Positions 56,215-64,000 of a DNA stretch of 64,000 nt are shown here, in pieces. Made by a program: the position numbers and the translations under genes. The stretch is from Agrypnia vestita. Its lineage: Eukaryota > Arthropoda > Insecta > Trichoptera > Phryganeidae. Each line of letters begins with the position of its first letter. Position 1 is the stretch's first letter. The notes under the pieces were generated by a model that searched no databases, had not been told where the DNA came from, and saw nothing but the letters and a program-made list of their open reading frames with translations. Location: positions 1-64,000 of the forward strand of contig JADDOH010008058.1 of NCBI GenBank assembly GCA_016648135.1, read 5' to 3'.

Positions 56215-56335
56215 AGCGTGTAACAGAGCTAGTCCACAATGTTCAAGCAACCATGATCTAATATCAATAGTTAGGGAGATATGCGACATCAAACTTTGCA
56301 TTTACACCCTGTATATAAATTCCTTATATAACCAC
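56215..56335 (+). mobile_element. Family A MITE, short copy
   Basis: GTAACAGAGCTAGTCCACAAT is joined by deletion to GTTCAAGCAACCATGATC and ends TTTACACCCTGTATATAAA. It starts directly after the LINE tail. Confidence 0.7.
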
Positions 56336-56339
56336 TATT

Positions 56340-57045
56340 TGTACCCCTTGTTTATAACACCACGACGTAGTGGAAGTGAATCTTAGTTTTAAATAATTAA
56401 TATAATTTCAACTTTAATAATACAGACATTATTCTTGAAAATAGCGAGAAATCCGTAGGGATGAAACAATAACAAAAAAAGAATAACAATTTGTTAGTTT
56501 CGAAGAGAACATATAATAAAGAAAACATAATAAATAATTTAATAAATCGAAGGTTTATATAATATGCAATTGTTAACAACCTTGAGCAAAGTTCAAAGCT
56601 CTTTAAGAAAGCACGTACATTCGTATAGCAAATACAATAATAATTTGCAAAATTATACGGTGCGTAAACCGTTCGCCTGTAAGGTTGCAAACAACACCAT
56701 AATAATATGTTCCGCATTCAATCCGACAGTAAGTATTATAATAAGCACATTTACGATCGTGACATAAGTTAAAGCTTTAAATGGTTATAAAATGATAGTG
56801 CTATTTTAAATGGGTATTTTCATTTGTAAATAAACGGGACTTATAAATATCGCAACAACATTTGTACAACCATAAAATATTGTTTCAGTGATAATGACTT
56901 AAAATAACCTTATCTTCCACGGCACTGCGTATTATGGTGTGTACAAAGGCTTTAATTCCTTAACTCCATACCAATATATTTTTGTTTACATGACGTTTTA
57001 GAAAGGAAAAATTTTCGCCTTATCTACGCCTTGTTTGATGAGATA
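56340..57045. other. No feature recognised
   Basis: Opposed low-complexity frames at 56397-56717 (minus) and 56564-56767 (plus). No repeat match. Confidence 0.3.
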
Positions 57046-57049
57046 AGCG

Positions 57050-57300
57050 CGATTGTTAAAATAGGAAGACTTCGATGGTTGGGCCATGTGAAGAGAATGA
57101 ACAGCGATCATTGAAGCCATTGCCGAGGGAGCCCGCAGGAGCTTGGGAAGGCCAAAGCTAATGTGCAGTAAAATAAAAATACAAGAAAGAAAGAGGGAAG
57201 AAACGGCTTGTAATTGAGAGAGATTAGCGGAGGAAACATTTTCAGCAGGATAAAGCCAAGCAGGGGTTGTAAATCCAATAGAGATGACGCATTAGTTATT
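57050..57300 (+). pseudogene. Degraded LINE C-terminal remnant
   Basis: GRLRWLGHVKRMNSDH, a stop, then in another frame GARRSLGRPKLMC. These are the GHVxRM and GRP blocks of the LINE tail. The 3' remainder (AGCAGGGGTTGTAAATCCAA) is non-coding. Confidence 0.65.
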
Positions 57301-58435
57301 GGGAGAAAGCGTAGAGTTTCGTCATTTTGGCGTAACTAAACATTCGTACTTCACGGTATACATATTTCAAAAATGACAAAAAATACATGTGTAATGCAAA
57401 TTCTAAACTACACACTACACATTAAGAAATTTCTCAATACGCAGACAAATTATTCAAATATTTTTGACATCTTTCATTCACAGAAAAGTACGATGTATCC
57501 TGATAACTTTTGACGACAATTATATATACATAGTATCATGAACAAATTTTTACATTGGAGTAGCACTATATTCCGTGATTTTTTATTTATATCAAACTTA
57601 TTTTATTTACATCAAACTTTATTTATACTGCTAGAGACCTATTCGTAAAGAAAAACTTTCAAATAAATATTTTCTTAAGACGAAATCCGTAGTACAAAAC
57701 GCTTTGGAGAACAAAACGGATTCTAAAGCACAGCATTTTTTATCAATAGTATCCGGTGAGAGAAATAGAGTTCAGGGTGGAAAATTGCACAAATAAAAGA
57801 CTTCGTTTCTGGAGAGTTTCGAATGAGCGAAATAACAACACAATTTTCAGAGCAAAAAAATAATGCGATGATTATTGCGCTCAAAAACGGCAACAGAGAT
57901 GAAGAAACTAAACTTATTTTACACTATGTGTTGATAAACAATATTACAATTTTATGGGAATTAGTCCAGTCCTTCCGCCGAAACCTAGCGACACACTGCA
58001 GATCCGTGGCGCCCATCTTTATCAAGAATAGATTATTTATTATATTAATCGTCTGACGCGATGTTTTAGTAAATTACGCAATTAGACGTAAGCCGAAGCG
58101 AAACGGTACTTGTTCGATACATAAAATAGAATGACAGCCTGACAACCGCCGGCGCCATACACGCGTTTACGCAGGCTACGGCGAAGGAGTAAGTAGATAC
58201 GATGACACGAACCTATAGATCCATTAAATCAATCATTCATTAAATACTAATCGCACTACACTCAAACACAAAATATATAATATTAATTAATTATAATTGC
58301 AAAAATACACGTTACTAGAGCGTGCCGAAGACACTTGTAATTGGGATAATGGGTATAATCTTCACTATAATGTTTATTATCTGAGTATCATGTACCTATT
58401 ATCCTGTTAGTGTCTCTAATAAATAAATAAAATAT
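57301..58435. other. No gene recognised
   Basis: A 77-codon frame at 57823-58056 has no recognisable relatives. A GC-richer patch at 58080-58200. Confidence 0.3.
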
Positions 58436-58440
58436 AAAAA

Positions 58441-58540
58441 AATATGTGGGGTATAAAAGCAAAAGCAGCAACATCCAAAAAAAAAATTAACGCAGTCTTC
58501 GAGGATTACTAATTTATGATGTATTGAATTCGAGATTGTT
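58441..58540 (+). mobile_element. Family M MITE, left half
   Basis: ATGTGGGGTATAAAAGCAAA, CGCAGTCTTCGAGGATTAC and ATGTATTGAATTCGAGATT follow the left arm at 51440 and 31835. Sequence identity ends after GAGATT. Confidence 0.75.
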
Positions 58541-59137
58541 CGTTCCAGCCCCAAAAAAAGAGTGATCAATGTCTACGCGACTTTCAAATCTTTTCCCGGA
58601 TCCTGGCTGGAACCGCCGACAAATTGAAATAAAACCACAACGATTTTAACTTCACCTTTGCCGACAAATTGAAATAGACTGACTCTTTTATCGTTCGAAA
58701 TGAGGTTTATTAAAAACACGAAAATGGACTTTTAAATTGAGCACGGCCAAAAGGAAAATTCTTCGAAATAGCGAACAAAAGAAATAAAGATCAAAAAAAC
58801 TGGCACGAAGCTACTTGCTATCTGGATAACTTGATTTTAAAATGCTTAAAATGCTCTCTGACAAACTGATTCTAAAAAATTATAAAAATGCTGCGCTTTT
58901 CCTAGAATCTTTCCTTTTATACTATTTGGACATTTGTTTTTTCAAAACAATATATAAAACTACAAATATCATGTGTGTTCCAAACATTTCTTCATTCAAA
59001 ATTTTTAATAAATAAAACATATATTGGTGAGTTCTTACTCACATAAAATAATAAACAAAAATACATTTTATTCAATAAATAAACAAGTAGGTACATAATA
59101 TAAAAACAGTATGCATTTAGAAGACATTTTGATTTTT

Positions 59138-59307
59138 TAAAATATGTTTTATTTTACTTTGTAATACACACACAATATCCCTCTCATCATCAGGTATAGA
59201 TATTATCTACACCTGATGATGAGAGGGACTGCTCCTCTCGAAACTATAGTTGTAATTTAATAACTCATATTGTGTGTGTATTACAAAGTAAAATAAAACA
59301 TATTTTA
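59138..59307. mobile_element. Nested hairpin built from Penelope-like 3' end sequence
   Basis: The outer arms 59138-59178 and 59267-59307 are inverted (AAAATATGTTTTATTTTAC, GTAATACACACACAATAT). The inner arms 59179-59195 and 59211-59227 (CCCTCTCATCATCAGGT) are inverted too. The right side reads CCTGATGATGAGAGG, a loop, then CCTCTCGAAAC, the Penelope-type motif. Confidence 0.75.
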
Positions 59308-59443
59308 AATTATCATGTTGCACCACGAAGTATCTGCCAAATCTTTCAATGACATTTTGATTATTTACAGCATTTGCAAAATTATTTGTAAAATATTGAA
59401 GTTTTATAAATCCGCTCAAGAATGAAATATTTTGGAGGAAACA

Positions 59444-59563
59444 GGGATAGATACATAAAATCCAGAATTCAGTACATTTTAAATCAGTAATCCCCGGTGA
59501 CTGCATTCAACACATTTTTTTAAAAATTTTGGATATTGCTACCTTTGTTTTTACATCCAGGGC
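59444..59563 (+). mobile_element. Family M MITE, right half
   Basis: AGGGATAGATACATAAAATC, AATTCAGTACATTTTAAATC, GGTGACTGCATTCAA and GCTACCTTTGTTTTTACATCC follow the right arm at 51570-51650, in the same orientation as the left half at 58441. Confidence 0.75.
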
Positions 59564-59564
59564 A

Positions 59565-59690
59565 GTAGACCCCGCAGGCAGTAGACCTCCTGGAAGACCA
59601 CCAAAACGATGAAGGGACAACTGGTCATCCATATCCCAGGATAGGAGCCGAGAAACAAGGACATAGTCCTAATACAAGCAGAAGAAGAAG
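59565..59690 (+). pseudogene. LINE 3'-end fragment
   Basis: RPPGRPPKR followed by a stop where W is expected, then RDNWSSISQDR, then an AGAAGAAGAAGAAG tail. Only the last 40 codons of the element remain. Confidence 0.65.
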
Positions 59691-59699
59691 AAGCTTTTA

Positions 59700-62600
59700 T
59701 ACCTCACTTATTATGTAGCGTCATCCACATCTTTATGACTCAGAATCATATAAACAGAATAACTTTCATCGCAATGGTAGTCCACAATGACATTAATTCC
59801 CATAAATCCTTGTAGTATATTTACTTCGTGCTGCAAGCGGCGATATGGCCAGTGGGAGAATCCACGAGTCAATGAAAATGAACCCATGACGTCACGACAA
59901 TATTTGCATACGCCACAATTAGACGCATGAAAACAAGTTAATTACAATGGTGTTCGTTCCTTCTTGGCTCACACTTTCAATTAGAATTGACCGTAATTGT
60001 TGAATAGTAATTTACACCAATGAATGGCGAGTCTCTATTTTAATTTAGGCTATCAAAAGATTCCTCGTTTTTTTTTATAAAACATAATGAAATTTTTTAT
60101 TTATACGAGACAAATTATGAGACGATGATGACCGCCCCCGTTTCCTCCTCGGTTTCAGCAAGAAGTACCGTCGAGATTCTTAAAACAATTTTTTTTTAAA
60201 TATATTTTGAAGACAACAAAGTGATATATACCGTCAGAAACAAAACCATCATTATTCAATTGACGAAATTGAGATAAGCGTATTATTTTTGTAACTGAGA
60301 TTTTGTTTTATTTTTAACAATATTTTTATATACATATTCCTAGAATACAATTACCGGATTTGTCAACTGCAGGATTTTTATTTGATTAAGATAAAATATA
60401 GAAGTCTCACAAAGTCGAAGCTGTGTATATAAGAAACATGTATGGAAGTATTTTGTACGATGGCCCAGGGCTTACAACCTGTACGAGCTGGCTTAAATGA
60501 TTGTGTATTTATATTTTGTTTATAAATTTCATTGTTTATAAATGCCAACAAAGGATCCTTTAAAATTGCTATAAAGTTTTGGTAAAATGCTTCTAAAATA
60601 TACAAACACGTTTTCAAGTGCAGTAAATGATTGAAAAACTGACGACTTTGCTAGTACGAAACCAAGAATAAACTGGTGACGGGCAAGGCAACACTTTTCA
60701 AAGTGTCGGAATACATTATTTAATTGTAATATGAATATTTAACATTATCGATGGAAAATTATTTCGAAGGTTGTAGAGAAATGTTTTTACTTGAATGCAA
60801 ATTCCTTTTGCTTGAACATGAATCCTTTTTTTCTTGTATGTTTATTCCGACTCATTTGTATTTAATTACTCTATCGGGTGAAGCAATCTGGTTATTCATA
60901 TTAGTCATTAAGCTGATTTGAATTTAATTAAACAATCAGGTCACGAAATATGTGGTCGAGATGTCACAGCCAATCGAATCGAATGCTCGAATAAATCAGT
61001 CACAAAAGGTACTTGCTGCCTATCTTACTTATCAATATTATATTAATACACTTTTATTGATTGTCGAGCATTTAATCTTATAAGCAATCTGAATCCCCTA
61101 TTGGTCAATCACCGAGCCTTGCAATACAATAATTCGACTTCTCACATTAAACATTATTATGCACAGACAATATTTTGTAAATCTGACAACATATTTTCAC
61201 AAACGTTATTAAAAAAAAATTTACACGCACAATATACATGCAAATAACGTTCTAATTTCTACAGAGGCATCGAAAAACTTAAATAAAAAAATGGTACCTA
61301 TTTGGCATAGGCGTGCAGTGAGAGCAAGAAGCGTGGCTTTTATTTAAACATACATTTGGGGGAAAAAATCTAAATTAAATTTTTATCTGGCAGAATATCA
61401 CGACACATTAAAATCTGAATAATATTTTAATTATTATGATAGGACTATTACGAGATACATATCTTATTTCGGTTTCTTTTCAGAATAAATCCTTATGAAA
61501 AAATAATTTTATTTATTTATATTTTTTCTGAAGAAAAGTTTAAGGAAAAATAAGTGTAAGCTTTTTATTTAATTTAAAAAAACATGTATGCACAGTTAAC
61601 GGTATTTACGTGTATTCGTTGCATATTGTCGCAATCCTGGGCCACGAATGGAATGTCGTGTAATCCTAATATTATTATTTTACATTGTTTTAGATGCTAT
61701 AGTTAATATATGTTTATTATAATACCTACCTCGGTATTAATTTACTTTTTTACACTTTTCGTTTGTTCATATATGTATATATTTTTAATATAATTCACTT
61801 TATTTTAGTTTTCTTTTCATTCTTCTAATAACATAACCATGAAATTAGATATTTAAATGCAGTCTCAATGAATGGAATAGCTACTCACCTCAGAACAGGT
61901 ATCTTATGTACCTAGCGAGGTAGGTAGCGATAATGGCCTGCGTACAAAAAATTGCATATTGTATTTGTTGCTATCTTATTCTTAAAGTCTGCAAATATTC
62001 TCACAATTAATTATGTTTGGATGCAAGGTGTTATCGAAGTTATTTAGCCAATAAACGCCGATTTACCGGAACTGAAACTGAACTGGTTTTACAGCACTTT
62101 TTAAATGCTAACCCGGACACGTTACGCTTTCCTATGCAAGACCTATCTGCGCCGTAGAAAAGGTGAAAAACATTTATTCAGATTTGGCCAATAAATACAG
62201 CACATTCAAGCGTCGCGTCGCTCCGATTCCGAGGTGGCTCTTGTACAGGAATGGTACTGAATTTTTTGGCAAAAAAAAACGGCACAATTTTCACGGATCA
62301 AAAGAACAATATTTAAAGTGTGGTAATGGGGGAGCGGTTCCGAGCAGCTGAACGCACCAGCTGTGCGGCACCTCGCCGCCAGTGACATCGACGCACAAAT
62401 TAAGCGCAGCAACCGACGGCCTCCACGAGCTCCGAGCTCCGCACTCCCATTCCTCTCTTCCTTTAAATAACTTTTGTAATTTGCTCTAATAAATTTAGCG
62501 AAACATGTGAATAGGTATTTTTGTTAAATCACCTTCACTGTTGTGACTACCTTATGCATCCTCACATTTAACCAGGTTAGACCACCTGTCCATCGAGTGT

Positions 62601-63290
62601 TAAGCTGACTAATGAAGACAGCTTTACACTTGCATGGCCCAATGCTTCTGACAGAGCGTAATCATCTCCCGCAAGAGACAAAAAAAAATGGAAAAAATTA
62701 TCTTAGACTACCTAAACAGTTTAATAGTATTATAATGAATTTAATGTGAAACGTCTTTAGATAATAGATCGACAAAAAAAACACCATTTAGATAGTACCT
62801 ACATGCCTACATGCAATACGTCAGGCAGAGATTAAGTAATCGAGATATTTGTGACGGTCGAGATGTAATCAAGATAAATCCGAACAATTATCACAAAATC
62901 AAATCACATGACACATTATAATTTGAAGGTGAGATAAGATATTAACAACATTCATGTAAAATATCTTATATCTTAACAAAATAACAAGAATAATTACACT
63001 AACGCAATTAAATTAAATAGGTCGGTTGCACGGCAGTGGCCGCTCTTCAGGTAAAGTTTCATGGGCGGGGAGATAAAACTTAACAAAGGTAAAAAAAAAA
63101 CTAATAACGAGGAGGAATGACCCTTTACTTTGAAACAAATATAAAATTAAGGACAGCGCAAAATGGGCCACAGAAAAAGGAAACACTCCATTTATTTATT
63201 TTTGTGTAGAAAAGAAAAAGTACTGAAAAATGAACAGATCGTTAAAAGAGAACGATTCAATCGAGAAATCATTTTTAAAGTACATAAAAG
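59700..63290. other. Anonymous AT-rich DNA
   Basis: Few features. A minus frame at 60378-60617 and frames at 62163-62412 on both strands are unrecognised. A GC-rich patch at 62320-62450 interrupts otherwise AT-rich sequence. No repeat shared with the rest of the window was seen. Confidence 0.35.
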
Positions 63291-63293
63291 AGT

Positions 63294-63297
<4 letters not shown>

Positions 63298-63328
<31 letters not shown>
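63298..63328. repeat. (TA)n microsatellite
   Basis: About 15 perfect TA units. It opens low-complexity frames (YIYIYI) on both strands, which are not genes. Confidence 0.95.
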
Positions 63329-63331
<3 letters not shown>

Positions 63332-64000
63332 TGAAGAAAATGAACGGAAGCAAGTAATATGTTTATTACATGAACTGGTAACTCGATAACTGTATCCGGT
63401 TCAATTCGCAGGGAGGTACAAATTATGGCCAAAACGCACAAAAATGGATTCACAAACGTTTTAAAAAAATCAGCTGCTTACAACATTAACTAACATCAGA
63501 ATAAATATTTAATATCTTAAACATATATTGTGAAACTGTGTTACATTGTCACAACTATTTGAGTATTTATTTTTTAAATCGTATACTTTATTATATACCT
63601 ACTATATATTTATCATTATATTGAGTATAAGTGTAAGTATAGTACAATAGCTAATTTCGTTCTGTGCGTTGCCTCATATTTATTGCTCAACTTCGGCGTA
63701 AATAAATTCCTTGGCCAAATTCTTGGTAAAATAATTATATTGCATTTTTACTATTTTGTTCACGTTTCGAACTTTGCTTCGAATCTTGCTAACGTATCAT
63801 ATTAAAATTATTCATTATTTACGACATTTATAAATGTTCCTTTTAAATTGCTTAGTAGTCCTATTAAAATAGTCATAATTCTTGAAACTAATTTGTTTTA
63901 ACACATTTCGTTTTGCTGAATACTCTGAAACTTACAGTTTTAATAACAATCCCACATAATATAATAATTAATATTAATTTATCTAAGCTTGTCAGAAAAA

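Noticed and set aside
63163..63453. Genes with YIYIYI stretches
   Set aside because: They result from the TA microsatellite at 63298.

Overview
The window is AT-rich eukaryotic DNA. It has intron-like non-coding stretches, (TA)n and (GAA)n microsatellites, tRNA-derived SINEs, 5'-truncated non-LTR retrotransposons with GAA-rich 3' tails, Penelope-like elements with GIY-YIG domains, and many MITEs. This mixture fits an arthropod, most likely an insect; Lepidoptera is plausible from the style of the LINE 3' ends, but nothing here proves the order. I recognise no intact host gene. Almost everything identifiable is mobile-element sequence at various stages of decay.

Layout. (1) 1-9973: two copies of a long direct repeat (1-1466, cut by the window edge, and about 8077-9973) bracket 6.6 kb of non-coding DNA holding a GAA-rich tandem block and a 121-bp tandem array. 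This resembles a large non-autonomous LTR retrotransposon (LARD), though primer-binding and polypurine sites are not convincing. (2) 10-19 kb: dispersed repeats here called X and Y, a 200-bp tandem repeat, a 5'-truncated LINE with a 9-bp target duplication, and a SINE. (3) 19.3-23.3 kb: a hAT-like element with a perfect 8-bp target duplication, then a Penelope-like GIY-YIG gene split by a second hAT-like MITE. (4) 23-34 kb: mostly anonymous DNA with palindromic MITEs, a minus-strand Penelope remnant, a LINE remnant and one hairpin carrying two inverted nuclear-receptor-like half sites. (5) 34.8-36.1 kb: a nest of a CG-rich inverted-repeat element, a Tc1/mariner-like MITE (TA duplication) and a PIF/Harbinger-like element (TAA duplication) with a MADF-like reading frame. 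(6) 36.7-47.6 kb: the densest palindrome cluster, including a perfect 68-bp inverted repeat around a tRNA-shaped sequence and two 145-bp Harbinger-type MITEs whose 29-base loops are inverted relative to each other. (7) 47.6-64 kb: GC-rich patches at 48.1-49.1 kb that may be promoter or first-exon DNA, a second Harbinger/MADF copy inside repeat X, four LINE 3' ends, and a long quiet AT-rich tail.

How it fits together. The genes present are transposon genes: RT C-terminal remnants, GIY-YIG endonucleases and MADF DNA-binding fragments. None looks intact over full length. The non-autonomous palindromes must have been mobilised by transposases encoded elsewhere. The strongest inferences rest on visible target-site duplications and on paralogous empty sites within the window. 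Boundaries of dispersed repeats without target duplications are approximate.
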